Shown piece after piece: positions 24,515 to 33,339 of a stretch of 36,056 nt of DNA. The position numbers were made by a program, and so were the translations under genes. The notes below the pieces were generated by a model. That model ran no database searches, was not told the DNA's origin, and saw only the letters and a program-made list of their open reading frames with translations. Origin of the DNA: an uncultured Prochlorococcus sp. (GTDB taxonomy: Bacteria > Cyanobacteriota > Cyanobacteriia > PCC-6307 > Cyanobiaceae); contig CACOQT010000007.1 in the NCBI GenBank assembly GCA_902629395.1, positions 1 to 36,056 on the forward strand. The letters are read 5' to 3'. Position 1 is the first letter of the stretch. The number at the start of each line of letters is the position of its first letter.

Positions 24515-24980
24515 GACTCTCTGTGTAGGCGATTCTGCTCCAGATTTCACTCTCCCTAATCAAAAAGGTGATGATACCAGTCTCTCATCTTTCAAAGGAT
24601 CCAGAGTCGTAATTTATTTTTATCCAAAAGATAATACTCCTGGTTGCACTAAGGAAGCTTGCAGCTTTAGAGATAATTGGGAGCTTTTCAAATCAAATAA
24701 TATTCAAGTTTTAGGAATTAGTAAGGATGCTTCAAAATCGCATATCAAATTCATTGAAAAACATAACTTACCTTTTACCCTTTTAACTGATAGTGAGCCA
24801 TGTCCTGTCGCTACCTCATATCAAAGTTATGGATTAAAGAAATTTATGGGTAGAGAGTACTATGGAATGATGAGACATACTTTCGTTATTAACAAAGAAG
24901 GAAAAATTGAATTAATATACCTTAAAGTAAAATCGGATAATATGGCGAATCAAATTATTTATGATCTTAAACTGAGTTAA
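24513..24980 (+). CDS. bcp: Peroxiredoxin Q / bacterioferritin comigratory protein
   Basis: Thiol peroxidase using thioredoxin to reduce hydrogen and alkyl peroxides. The 155-residue chain has the opening VGDSAPDFTLPNQKG, and peroxidatic C45 in DNTPGCTKEAC with resolving C50 five residues later, the atypical 2-Cys arrangement of PrxQ. It also has FTLLTDSE and GMMRHTFVINKEGKI. No transit or signal peptide is present. Its start codon overlaps the divergent phosphopantetheinyl transferase start in the same CATG, and the end overlaps coaX by 14 bases. Confidence 0.94.
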   Translation: MTLCVGDSAPDFTLPNQKGDDTSLSSFKGSRVVIYFYPKDNTPGCTKEACSFRDNWELFKSNNIQVLGISKDASKSHIKFIEKHNLPFTLLTDSEPCPVATSYQSYGLKKFMGREYYGMMRHTFVINKEGKIELIYLKVKSDNMANQIIYDLKLS

Positions 24981-25668
24981 GTTTTTGATCTATATCAATC
25001 ATTCCTTCTAAAACTAGATTTGGATAATGTTTTATATCTATACTTTTATTTTTAAGTTCATTTAATAATATTGGTGCATCCCCTCCGCACATCCATATTT
25101 GTAATTTTGTCTCCTCATAAAGATTTAAAATTAATCCTATTAAAGAATTTATTGAGCCTCTTATCATTGCATTTTGAGTCTCAAATTGAAATGTTTCATT
25201 TGGAATTTTTATATTAATTGGGGCTTGTAGATTCAATGCTCGATTTGCCATCGCTGATAATTGAAGACTGAAACCAGAACTTAGTTGACCTCCTGCGAAC
25301 TCTCCTTTTTTTGTTATTTTTGTAACACTAAATATAGTCCCTGCATCAATAACAATAAAATCTTGTTTTTTGTTGTTATTAGATGATTGCTTTTGAAAAG
25401 CACTCCATGAAGCAAGTGCTCTATCAATACCTACATTAGATGGAATATTAACTAGGGGAACATTATTTAAATGTATTTTTCTTGTAGGGCATAGATTAAT
25501 GTTTTCAGGTACAGGGCCAACTGAGGACCAGGTTAATTGAGAATAATCCTTTTCTTGAAATTCTTTTGGATTTGGTGAAGTATGAAAATATTTCCAATCG
25601 TTTTTTATCTTGCTTGCCCAGTGCCATCTTGTATTACCAATCATTAAGTAATTTTTTTCAGAGTACAC
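24967..25668 (-). CDS. coaX: Type III pantothenate kinase
   Basis: Phosphorylates pantothenate, the first step of CoA synthesis; it belongs to the ASKHA fold. The 233-residue product has the N-terminal phosphate-binding strand LMIGNTRWHWA, where the usual Asp of DxGNT is Met, a change I recall in other cyanobacterial CoaX. Further on are the second phosphate loop FIVIDAGTIFSVTKI with catalytic Asp, GEFAGGQLSSGF, and WMCGGDAPILL near the C-terminus. The neighbouring phosphopantetheinyl transferase uses CoA as donor, giving a loose pathway link. It follows cysH by 14 bases on the same strand. Confidence 0.87.
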   Translation of the reverse strand: MYSEKNYLMIGNTRWHWASKIKNDWKYFHTSPNPKEFQEKDYSQLTWSSVGPVPENINLCPTRKIHLNNVPLVNIPSNVGIDRALASWSAFQKQSSNNNKKQDFIVIDAGTIFSVTKITKKGEFAGGQLSSGFSLQLSAMANRALNLQAPINIKIPNETFQFETQNAMIRGSINSLIGLILNLYEETKLQIWMCGGDAPILLNELKNKSIDIKHYPNLVLEGMIDIDQKLNSV

Positions 25669-25682
25669 GAGCTTATTCCTCT

Positions 25683-26453
25683 CTATTGGTTATTCAAATG
25701 GATACCACATTCCTCACTAAGCCCTCCAAATCTAGTTGACCTACCTTTGAGATTAATATTTTCAGCCTTGCTAGAATGCCAATCGCCGACAGTAGAGTAA
25801 CCTTTTTCAAATAATGGATGTTGAGGTAATTTATTTTCCTCCATGTAATAAAAGATATCTTTTTTTGTCCACTCTAAAAGTGGCCGCAGAGTTAAACGTT
25901 CTCTTATGAAGTCAAGATTTAACATTGATTCTCTATTTTTAGTTTGACCTTTTCTTACCCCGCTTGCCCAGCAATGAACATTGAGGTCTGAGAAGACTTT
26001 TTCAAGAGGTTCAACTTTCCTGATCTGGTGATATTTTTCAAGATCTTTTTGTAGTCCTGTTTCCCAAAGACGACCGTGCAAAGCTTCCATCCTTGCAGGT
26101 GAGAGGGGACTTTGGGTAACTGATAAATTTAAATTGAATAATTTTGTTAATGCTTCGGCATATAGATAGGTCTCTTTTGGTAGGTATCCAGTATCAATCC
26201 ATATAACCTTTGGTTTTTGAGTGGACTTTAATTCTGTCATCATGTGAAGTAAGACAGCAGATTGGATTCCAAAGCTGGTTGTAATAACAAATTTCTCATC
26301 AAATTGTTCGAAGGCCCATTGAAGTTGATCTTGAGCGGATAGTTTGACTAATTCTTTGTTTGTGTCATGAATTGATTTCATCAGAAAAGGATCATCTTGT
26401 TGAGTGGCGTTTCTCAAGTCATTAGTGTAATTGTCTTTAGAGTCTTTCTTCAT
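25683..26453 (-). CDS. cysH: Phosphoadenylyl-sulfate (PAPS) reductase
   Basis: Thioredoxin-dependent reduction of PAPS to sulfite. I chose the ATG at 26453 (256 residues); a longer frame to 26591 would lie inside the divergent NDH-2 gene. Motifs: FVITTSFGIQSAVLLHM (phosphate-binding loop SxGxQ), VIWIDTGYLPKETY, WASGVRKGQTKNR, and the C-terminal catalytic cysteine in SEECGIHL (C249). The CC...CxxC cluster of Fe-S-containing APS reductases is absent, so PAPS rather than APS is the likely substrate. Belongs with cysK (933-1901) to sulfate assimilation. Confidence 0.93.
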   Translation of the reverse strand: MKKDSKDNYTNDLRNATQQDDPFLMKSIHDTNKELVKLSAQDQLQWAFEQFDEKFVITTSFGIQSAVLLHMMTELKSTQKPKVIWIDTGYLPKETYLYAEALTKLFNLNLSVTQSPLSPARMEALHGRLWETGLQKDLEKYHQIRKVEPLEKVFSDLNVHCWASGVRKGQTKNRESMLNLDFIRERLTLRPLLEWTKKDIFYYMEENKLPQHPLFEKGYSTVGDWHSSKAENINLKGRSTRFGGLSEECGIHLNNQ

Positions 26454-26523
26454 ATTTATTTTTGACTGACGAATTAGACAAAGTTTGTTTAGGGTCTTAT
26501 AAATCATCTTAGATCTAGTCCCT

Positions 26524-27699
26524 ATGGACTTGAACAATTTGAAATCTGACCCAATTGTTGTCGTTGGTGGGGGCTTCGGAGGACTTTCCACTGTCCAAGG
26601 ATTGCTAGCTCAGTCGGATGGGACTCCAATTGTTTTGATTGATCAAAGCCCAAGATTTCTATTTAAGCCATTGCTGTATGAATTATTGAGTGGTGAGCTT
26701 GAATTATGGGAGGTAGCACCTAAATATTCTGATTTGGCCTCAGAATTGGGATTTATTTTTTTACAAGATTGTGTTGTTGAAGTTGATGAACGAGAGAGAA
26801 CTTTATTAACTACATCTGGAAATGAAGTTAAATACTCTCAACTTGTAATAGGCACAGGAGTAGAAACTGATTATTCCTCTTTAGGAGATATGAAAGAATA
26901 TATTTATGGATTCTCAAGTTTAAATGATCTCTTTAAAGCAAAAGAGTTGATAACTGCAATTAACTATTCCTCTGACCATAAAAACCCTTTGGTGATTGCT
27001 GGAGCAGGACCAACTGGTGTTGAGCTTGCATGTAAAATATCTGATTTAGTTAAAAATAGAGTAGAAATATGCTTGGTTGACAAAGGGAACAGAATTTTAT
27101 CAAAATCAAAGTCTTTTAATAGAGATAAAGCAATAAATGCAATTGGCGAGAGAAATATAAAGATTTATCTTGAACATTTTATTGAATCAATAAATGAAAA
27201 TAATATACACATTTGTCCAGTTAATTCTGAAGGAGAAAATTCTCTCAGAATTAACTATTCTTATTTCTTCTGGACAGCTGGATTAAGACCAAATAGTTTA
27301 AAATTAGTGGATCATTTTATGGATGAAAATAAAAAAATTCAGGTTAATCAATTTTTACAATTAAACGAATATCAGAATATATTTTTTGTTGGGGATATTG
27401 TGTGTAATTATGATTATCCATTTCCCTCCTCAGCACAAGCTGCAATGCAGCAGGGATTGTTGACAGCGCAAAATATTATTTCTCTAAGAAAGGGACAAAA
27501 ACTTAAATCATTTCAGTTTGAAGATCTAGGAGAGATGCTAAGCCTTGGCATAGGCAATGCATCTATCACTGGATATGGAGTTACTTTGGCAGGATCTCTT
27601 GCTTTCAAGATAAGGTATTTGGCATACATGAAGAGAATGCCTGGTTTCGCAATACCTTTAAAATCTGCTGGTTCACGATTATTTAGTAAAGTCAACTAA
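26524..27699 (+). CDS. Type II NADH dehydrogenase (NDH-2)
   Basis: Single-subunit, non-proton-pumping NAD(P)H:quinone oxidoreductase on the membrane face. The 391-residue chain contains the FAD dinucleotide fold VVVGGGFGGLSTVQ (about 12-25), FLFKPLLYELLSGEL, the NAD-binding fold LVIAGAGPTGVELACKI (about 155-172), and the second FAD motif NIFFVGDIVC. A C-terminal amphipathic stretch follows the PSSAQAAMQQG motif, fitting membrane attachment. In cyanobacteria several NDH-2 types exist (NdbA/B/C); which one this is, and whether it acts as a redox sensor or in phylloquinone metabolism, cannot be told here. Its start overlaps only the rejected upstream part of cysH. Confidence 0.88.
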   Translation: MDLNNLKSDPIVVVGGGFGGLSTVQGLLAQSDGTPIVLIDQSPRFLFKPLLYELLSGELELWEVAPKYSDLASELGFIFLQDCVVEVDERERTLLTTSGNEVKYSQLVIGTGVETDYSSLGDMKEYIYGFSSLNDLFKAKELITAINYSSDHKNPLVIAGAGPTGVELACKISDLVKNRVEICLVDKGNRILSKSKSFNRDKAINAIGERNIKIYLEHFIESINENNIHICPVNSEGENSLRINYSYFFWTAGLRPNSLKLVDHFMDENKKIQVNQFLQLNEYQNIFFVGDIVCNYDYPFPSSAQAAMQQGLLTAQNIISLRKGQKLKSFQFEDLGEMLSLGIGNASITGYGVTLAGSLAFKIRYLAYMKRMPGFAIPLKSAGSRLFSKVN

Positions 27700-27794
27700 T
27701 AGTATATTTTATAAATAACCGTAGTTCCCTTACACAGTATTCTTGAAATCAATACTTGAACATAGTGAGTTGAAAAGGCTATTTATTCAAAGAT

Positions 27795-29612
27795 ATGAAT
27801 GAGATATCAGCGGTCTTAGAAAATCCAAAAGCTGTCATAACTTTGGCAGTGTTGATTATTGCAGTTTTTTTGTTCATAAGTAGTGCTCTGGCTCCTGAGC
27901 TTACTGGACTTTTGAGCGTTGCATTATTAATGGCTACAGGAGTTCTTTCCCCTCAAAAAGCACTTGCTGGTTTTGGAAGCCCTGCTTTGATTACATTGAT
28001 GGGTTTATTTGCTGTTTCAGCTGCACTTTTTAAAAGTGGTGCCCTTGATCGTCTAAGGGAGTTGATTGCCTCTGAAAATATTCGAACGCCACGTAGATTA
28101 ATTGCCTTGCTTGGATTGGTCGTAGCACCAGTCTCAGGGGTCGTTCCTAACACTCCTGTGGTTGCTTCACTCTTACCGGTAATAGAAGCTTGGTGCATTA
28201 AGCGAAAACTATCACCATCACGAGTATTACTCCCTTTATCTTTTGCAACTGTGTTGGGTGGAACTTTAACTCTTTTAGGTAGTTCAGTAAATTTGTTGGT
28301 CAGCGATATCAGTGATCAGCTTGGATATGGTCCTTTTGATTTGTTTACCTTTACTTCAATTGGAGTACCGATATGGCTTTTTGGGACAGCCTATATGTTG
28401 TTGGCACCACAATGGCTATTGCCTGATAGAGGGAGAATTAGTTCAGAATATGGAGGGAGTTCAGATCAAACCGGATATTTTACTGAAGTCACAATTCCTT
28501 CTGACTCTGAACTTGTTGGACATTCATTAAGAAATAGCCGTTTACAAAGAAGATTTGATGTCGATGTCTTGGAAATACAGCGAGAAAATGAAATATTTTT
28601 ACCACCTCTAGCAGATCGCATAATTCAATCTGGCGATCGTTTGTTGATAAGAATTACTCGCTCCGATCTTTTGCGTTTAAAACAAGAACATACTGTTCAG
28701 CTAAATAAAAACTTAAATATTGAAAAGAATTTTTTTCTATCCAATGTTGATGAAAACCAGCAAACCGTAGAAGTCCTCTTACCAGCAGGCTCAACCTTGG
28801 CTGGTGCAAGTTTGAGAGAGTTGCGATTTAGACAAAGGCATAATGCTACTGTTCTAGCCTTGAGACGAGGACAGCAAACTGTTCAAGAACGATTGGGGCA
28901 GGCAATTTTAAGAGAAGGAGACGTATTACTTCTACAAGCTCCAAGGGATTCAATTCGTGGATTACAGGACAGTAATGACCTTTTAGTGTTAGATCAATTT
29001 GAGAATGATCTGCCTACTGTTACTAGAAAACCGATAGCAATCGGTATCGCTATTGCCATGTTAATTGTTCCCTCAATCACTAACTTGCCCCTAGTCGCCT
29101 CTGTTCTTATGGCAGTAATAGGGATGGTGTGGGGCGGATGTTTAAGGCCTGCAGAGATTCAAAGATCAATTCGACTTGATGTCATCCTTTTGCTTGGATC
29201 TCTGTCTAGTTTTAGTGTTGCAATGCAGACCACTGGACTCGCTGATGCATTTGCTAATGTTTTAAATTTTATATTGCAAGATTTATCTAGTTACACATCT
29301 CTGTTGGTTATTTTTCTTTCGACTACTATTTTTACTCAATTTGTTAGTAACGCTGCATCGGTTGCTCTTTTGGCACCAATAGCTGTGCAATTGGCACCGA
29401 GTATGGCCCTTCCTCCAATAGCTTTATTGATAACAGTTCTTTTTGGAGCCAGTCAATCTTTTCTTACTCCTATGGGCTACCAGACGAATCTGATGGTATT
29501 TGGCCCTGGGCGTTATCAGTTTTTAGATGTAACTAGATACGGAGCTGGTTTGACAATCTTGATGTCGCTGTTAATTCCTTGGTTGATTTTATTAAAGTAT
29601 AGTATTTATTAA
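27795..29612 (+). CDS. SLC13-type permease with two TrkA-C domains
   Basis: 605-residue inner-membrane transporter. N-terminal ~200 residues and C-terminal ~200 residues each form a bundle of hydrophobic helices (ALITLMGLFAVSAALFKSG, VAPVSGVVPNTPVVASLLP; later FTQFVSNAASVALLAPIA and PMGYQTNLMVFGPG), the inverted repeat of DASS/ArsB-like carriers with their S/N-N-A/T-P substrate loops. Between them lie two soluble TrkA-C (RCK_C) domains, about 220-295 and 318-400 (SELVGHSLRNSRL and STLAGASLRELRF). This architecture is common in cyanobacterial putative Na+/sulfate or dicarboxylate carriers. Substrate is undetermined. The KtrB gene follows 102 bases later. Confidence 0.85.
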   Translation: MNEISAVLENPKAVITLAVLIIAVFLFISSALAPELTGLLSVALLMATGVLSPQKALAGFGSPALITLMGLFAVSAALFKSGALDRLRELIASENIRTPRRLIALLGLVVAPVSGVVPNTPVVASLLPVIEAWCIKRKLSPSRVLLPLSFATVLGGTLTLLGSSVNLLVSDISDQLGYGPFDLFTFTSIGVPIWLFGTAYMLLAPQWLLPDRGRISSEYGGSSDQTGYFTEVTIPSDSELVGHSLRNSRLQRRFDVDVLEIQRENEIFLPPLADRIIQSGDRLLIRITRSDLLRLKQEHTVQLNKNLNIEKNFFLSNVDENQQTVEVLLPAGSTLAGASLRELRFRQRHNATVLALRRGQQTVQERLGQAILREGDVLLLQAPRDSIRGLQDSNDLLVLDQFENDLPTVTRKPIAIGIAIAMLIVPSITNLPLVASVLMAVIGMVWGGCLRPAEIQRSIRLDVILLLGSLSSFSVAMQTTGLADAFANVLNFILQDLSSYTSLLVIFLSTTIFTQFVSNAASVALLAPIAVQLAPSMALPPIALLITVLFGASQSFLTPMGYQTNLMVFGPGRYQFLDVTRYGAGLTILMSLLIPWLILLKYSIY

Positions 29613-29714
29613 ATATGAAGAACATGATAATCAAATTAGGTGATAATCTGAGCTTTCTATTTTATCTTGATTGTCTAATTATTTCAGTATTAGTCTCTAT
29701 CTTTTATCAAGAAA

Positions 29715-31100
29715 GTGAGTATTAGGAAAGAAACTTATAGGAGGCTTACAGTTCCACAATTTACTGTGGTAACTGGATTAATCGTGATTACTTTTGGAAC
29801 TTTATTATTAGCTACACCTTTTTGTTCTAATTCAAATGTTGGTCTATGGGAGGCATTATTTACGGCAACCTCTGCCGTCACAGTAACTGGTCTATCAATT
29901 ATTGATATTGGAATGGATTTGACATTTTTTGGACAACTCATTTTGGCAATTATGTTGTTAGTTGGTGGTTTAGGCTTAATGGCAATAACTACATTTTTGC
30001 AAGGCTTTATTGTTAGCGGGACAGAATTGAAAACCCGACTTGATCGAGGAAAAACTCTAGATGAATTTGGCGTTGGCGGTGTTGGTAAAACTTTTAAAGG
30101 GATTGCAATAACAGCAGCTATACTTATATGTTTGGGTGCTATTATTTTATACTTTTTTGGTTTCAATAATATAACTAATTCAAGCGATCGATTTTGGGCA
30201 TCAATTTTTCATAGTATTTCTGCTTATAACAATGCTGGATTTAGTTTGTGGACTAATAGTTTGCAAGACTATAGAAACAATTGGGTTGTAAACTATGTTT
30301 TAATTGTTTTGATTGTTTTAGGTGGTTTTGGATGGAGAGTTACAAATGATATTTGGATAAATCGCAGATCTTTAAAATTAAAAAATCTAAGTCTTCATAC
30401 TCGCTTAGTAATTAGATCCTCTTTTATTTTGATTTCCTTGGGCTTTTTAGGTTTGGTTCTCACTGAATCTTTAGCTAGAGGAAGTTTCTTTTCATTAATT
30501 AATTTTGATGATCGTTTATTAACTGCTTTGTTCACCTCTGTTAGTGCAAGAACTGCAGGTTTTACAAATATGCCGATATCAATTGATAGTGTCTCTGATT
30601 CAGGTCTTCTTTTGATGATGTTTTTGATGTTTATTGGGGCAAGTCCAGGTGGTACGGGGGGCGGAATTAAAACCACAACTATTGCTGCATTAATGGCAGC
30701 AACTAGAGCGACCTTGCGTGGTCAAAATGAAATTATTATTCGTAATCGGCAAATATCTGACAAAGTAGTTCTGAAAGCTGTCGGCATCACGGTTGGTTCG
30801 TTTTTCTTTGTATTAATTATGGCCCTGTTGTTAAGTTTGAGTAGTGGATTAAATACTGGCCAAAATTTTTCGTTTTTAGAAATGCTTTTTACCTGTATAT
30901 CCGCATTTGCAACTGTAGGTTTCGATCTTGGTGTCACCTCTGAACTTGGACACGTAGGTCAATTAATACTTGTTATTGGGATGTTTGTTGGCAGACTAGG
31001 TATCCTTCTATTTTTGAGTGCTATGTGGCAAGCTCTTTATAAAAGTAAGCTTCAAAATCGCAATCGAATTGGCTACCCGAGGGAGGATCTTTATGTTTAA
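29715..31100 (+). CDS. ktrB: Potassium transporter membrane subunit KtrB (TrkH/KtrB family)
   Basis: 461 residues, GTG start. It consists of four M1-P-M2 repeats, each with a pore-loop glycine: SAVTVTGLS, YNNAGFSLW, SARTAGFTN and FATVGFDLG. These glycines form the K+ selectivity filter in the TrkH/KtrB/HKT superfamily. The intramembrane gate loop after repeat three contains GASPGGTGGGIKTTT. It pairs with the KtrA gene 12 bases downstream; the cyanobacterial system is Na+-dependent K+ uptake important in osmotic and salt response. Confidence 0.92.
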   Translation: MSIRKETYRRLTVPQFTVVTGLIVITFGTLLLATPFCSNSNVGLWEALFTATSAVTVTGLSIIDIGMDLTFFGQLILAIMLLVGGLGLMAITTFLQGFIVSGTELKTRLDRGKTLDEFGVGGVGKTFKGIAITAAILICLGAIILYFFGFNNITNSSDRFWASIFHSISAYNNAGFSLWTNSLQDYRNNWVVNYVLIVLIVLGGFGWRVTNDIWINRRSLKLKNLSLHTRLVIRSSFILISLGFLGLVLTESLARGSFFSLINFDDRLLTALFTSVSARTAGFTNMPISIDSVSDSGLLLMMFLMFIGASPGGTGGGIKTTTIAALMAATRATLRGQNEIIIRNRQISDKVVLKAVGITVGSFFFVLIMALLLSLSSGLNTGQNFSFLEMLFTCISAFATVGFDLGVTSELGHVGQLILVIGMFVGRLGILLFLSAMWQALYKSKLQNRNRIGYPREDLYV

Positions 31101-31112
31101 TGAGGACAAATC

Positions 31113-31817
31113 ATGAGTGACTGGTGGCAATGGTCTCCAATTAAAGCGAATCAGAAACTTGGTTTTGCTGTGGTTGGTATAGGACGTTTTGGTAGTGCAG
31201 TTTGTAGAGAGCTTCTAAGAAATGGAGCTGATGTTTTAGCTGTGGATGCATCAGAGAAGGCAATAGATGAATTACGTCAACTTGAGCCAACAATAGAAGC
31301 GAGAGTGGTTGACTCGACTGATGAAGAGTCTATGAGAGAGGCAGGTGTTCTTGAAATGGGGACTGTTGTTGTGGGTATTAGTGAGCCAATTGAGGCAAGT
31401 ATTACGACAACTCTTATTGCAAAAGATACAGAGGGGAGTTTAGTTAAGCAGGTTATAGCTAGGGCAACAAGTGATCTGCATGAAAAAATGCTGAAAAGAG
31501 TTGGTGCTGACAGGGTTGTATTCCCTTCACGAATGCAAGGTGAGCGATTGGGGTTGGAATTAGTTAGACCAAATTTAATTGAGCGATTAGAACTCGATGA
31601 TAAAACCGGGATAGATGAAATTAAAGTGCCCGAGGTATTTGTAGGACGTTCTTTGCGAGATTTGAACCTTAGAAAAAATTATTTTGTTAACGTTTTAGCT
31701 GCCGGTCCTGCTCAACTACTTACGGTCAATCCTCCAGCTAAATATATTTTGGAAAAAGACCATGTTCTTGTAGTCATGGGCTCAATGGAGGATCTTCAAA
31801 AGCTTCCCCAAACTTAG
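31113..31817 (+). CDS. ktrA: Potassium transporter regulatory subunit KtrA (RCK)
   Basis: Cytoplasmic ring-forming RCK protein that binds nucleotide and gates KtrB. In 234 residues: RCK_N Rossmann fold FAVVGIGRFGSAVCREL with GxGxxG and the ribose-binding acidic end (VLAVDAS), the middle VVDSTDEESMREAGV, and from about residue 165 an RCK_C domain (DEIKVPEVFVGRSLRDLNLRK). The N-terminal WWQWSP extension of ~12 residues is usual for cyanobacterial KtrA. It is 12 bases after ktrB and three bases before anmK. Confidence 0.92.
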   Translation: MSDWWQWSPIKANQKLGFAVVGIGRFGSAVCRELLRNGADVLAVDASEKAIDELRQLEPTIEARVVDSTDEESMREAGVLEMGTVVVGISEPIEASITTTLIAKDTEGSLVKQVIARATSDLHEKMLKRVGADRVVFPSRMQGERLGLELVRPNLIERLELDDKTGIDEIKVPEVFVGRSLRDLNLRKNYFVNVLAAGPAQLLTVNPPAKYILEKDHVLVVMGSMEDLQKLPQT

Positions 31818-31820
31818 TCT

Positions 31821-32957
31821 ATGCGTATAATGGGTTTGATGAGTGGTACAAGTGTTGATGGCATAGATAGTATTTTAGTTGATTTTAGAGGCAATCCTTC
31901 AAAGCCGAAATGGAAAATTTTAAATACATTTTCTTTTGAATATCCTTCTTCAACTAGACAAAAGATTTTACAGGTTGGTCAAGGATTAAAAATTAACAGC
32001 AAAGACTGGCTTGAGTTGACTGAGGAAATTACTGAACTAAACGCTTGTGCTGCACGGAATTGTGATCCTGAGTCAACTGCAGAGGTAGTTGGATGCCATG
32101 GTCAAACTTTATTTCATAGAAGTGCTGAACAATCTAAAAGAGGCGGAAGTCTTCAACTTCTCTCAGGTCCTTTACTTGCAAATATTTTGAATCAAAGTGT
32201 TGTCTATGATTTCAGATCAAAGGATATTGCCTCAGGTGGCCATGGTGCCCCTTTGGTCGCTTTAGTCGATGAGGCCTTGGTTGGAAGGTTAGGCGGATGG
32301 AGAGGGGTTCTTAATCTTGGTGGGATTGCCAATTTGACAATTATTCCTCCTAAAACTGGAATAGACAAAACTCGTGCATGCCTTGGTTGGGATTGCGGAC
32401 CAGCCAACTCTTTAATTGATTTAGCTATTCAAGACAGTATTCATTCATCTTTAAAATTTGATAAAAGTGGATCATTAGCATCTCTAGGTAAACCTAAAAT
32501 TGAAGTCATCCAGGAATGGTTAAAGGATGAATTTTTTCATTTGGAACCTCCTAGATCCACTGGAAGAGAGCAATTTGGCTATGAAGATTTACAGAAAAGA
32601 AAAAATGATCTGGGTGACATATCACAAGAAGATTTGTTATCAACATTAACTACTTTTACTGCATCAATTATTTCTCAAGATTTATCTAATCTTTGTAGGC
32701 TTAAAAACATCCGTTTAATAGAGCTTTTGGTCGCTGGAGGTGGAAGTAAAAATTTGTTTTTAATGAATCAACTACAGAAAGAATGTATTGGTGTGAATGT
32801 TCGTGAGATAAATGAAATTGGTATCCCATCACAGTATAGAGAAGCACTTGCTTTTGCGACTTTGTCTTGGTGGAATTTTTTAGGAAAAAAAGTTAATCCT
32901 AAGCATATAACTGGAGCAAATAGATCTATTTTATATGGAATAAGAGTTGACCCTTAA
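31821..32957 (+). CDS. anmK: Anhydro-N-acetylmuramic acid kinase
   Basis: Hydrolyses and phosphorylates 1,6-anhydro-MurNAc to MurNAc-6-phosphate in peptidoglycan recycling. 378 residues of ASKHA fold: [18 protein letters not shown] at the N-terminus, [51 protein letters not shown] and [11 protein letters not shown], all hallmark AnmK motifs. It begins three bases after ktrA, so it is transcribed with the potassium genes. The GH3 NagZ-like gene of this window acts upstream in the same recycling route. Confidence 0.94.
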   Translation: MRIMGLMSGTSVDGIDSILVDFRGNPSKPKWKILNTFSFEYPSSTRQKILQVGQGLKINSKDWLELTEEITELNACAARNCDPESTAEVVGCHGQTLFHRSAEQSKRGGSLQLLSGPLLANILNQSVVYDFRSKDIASGGHGAPLVALVDEALVGRLGGWRGVLNLGGIANLTIIPPKTGIDKTRACLGWDCGPANSLIDLAIQDSIHSSLKFDKSGSLASLGKPKIEVIQEWLKDEFFHLEPPRSTGREQFGYEDLQKRKNDLGDISQEDLLSTLTTFTASIISQDLSNLCRLKNIRLIELLVAGGGSKNLFLMNQLQKECIGVNVREINEIGIPSQYREALAFATLSWWNFLGKKVNPKHITGANRSILYGIRVDP

Positions 32958-32975
32958 TTTTTATCAACTGGAAAT

Positions 32976-33278
32976 TTAATTTCTTTTAAATTTTAATCTT
33001 TTTGGAATACCTTTTAATCTTTGTGTTTTTTGTTTCTCTAATGCGTTTATAAAATTTTGGGTTTTTGTTTTTTTTGTTGCTAAATCTTTAGATACTGAAC
33101 TTTCTGACAATTGGTGTTTCTTTACTCCTTCTTGAATTAAAACTTTTGCCATATTGCTAACAGTTCGAGATTCAGCTGCGGCCAGTTCTGATAATTTTTT
33201 GCATAAATCTTCTGGTAGAACGACCTGTATTCGAGGTGACTTTTGCTTCCCGTTCGATGAGTTTTGACGAGTAGCCAT
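32976..33278 (-). CDS. Ribbon-helix-helix (CopG/MetJ-like) DNA-binding protein
   Basis: 100 residues. After a short polar N-terminus, SPRIQVVLPEDLCKKLSELAAAESRTVSNMAKVLIQEGVKKH gives the RHH pattern: one beta strand (RIQVVLP), a helix, the turn (ESRTVSNM) and a second helix. The C-terminal ~45 residues are strongly basic (KTKTQNF, KRLKFKRN). Such dimers bind short palindromes in the major groove. The spacer upstream of its own start contains several GTGTAC-like boxes and dyads, so autoregulation and control of the divergent gene at 33417 are likely. Convergent with anmK (18 bases). Confidence 0.85.
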   Translation of the reverse strand: MATRQNSSNGKQKSPRIQVVLPEDLCKKLSELAAAESRTVSNMAKVLIQEGVKKHQLSESSVSKDLATKKTKTQNFINALEKQKTQRLKGIPKRLKFKRN

Positions 33279-33284
33279 GTGTAC
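33279..33284. promoter_or_regulatory. GTGTAC box directly upstream of the RHH gene start
   Basis: GTGTAC (in TGTGTACA, 33278-33285) lies next to the RHH start codon. Related hexamers follow in the same spacer at 33296 (ATGTAC), 33308 (GTGTAC within the perfect palindrome) and 33339 (GTGTAT). The repeats at 33279, 33308 and 33339 are 29 and 31 bases apart, near three helical turns. Confidence 0.4.
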
Positions 33285-33306
33285 AAAGAACTACCATGTA
33301 CTAAAT

Positions 33307-33316
33307 AGTGTACACT
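33307..33316. promoter_or_regulatory. Perfect 10-bp palindrome, candidate RHH operator
   Basis: AGTGTACACT reads the same on both strands. It is 29 bases before the divergent RHH gene start and 101 bases before the gene at 33417. RHH repressors bind such short palindromes, often as tandem copies. The related hexamer boxes on each side strengthen the case. Binding is inferred. Confidence 0.45.
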
Positions 33317-33322
33317 TGTATG

Positions 33323-33339
33323 CAAGGGTAGTATCCTTG
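33323..33339. promoter_or_regulatory. CAAGG/CCTTG inverted repeat in the RHH/33417 spacer
   Basis: CAAGG-N7-CCTTG with an imperfect outward extension (TATG on the left and TGTA on the right). Just downstream, TATGAT (33342-33347) resembles a -10 element for the plus-strand gene at 33417, with TTGTAT (33317-33322) 19 bases before it. A protein bound here would cover this promoter. Alternatively, it is a simple hairpin. Confidence 0.35.

Noticed and set aside
26454-26591. N-terminal extension of CysH by 46 residues
   Set aside because: It overlaps the NDH-2 gene and has low-complexity sequence unlike CysH N-termini.
29735-30166. Minus-strand open frame of 143 codons
   Set aside because: Proline/lysine/valine-rich shadow of the ktrB coding strand; the transporter frame is certain.
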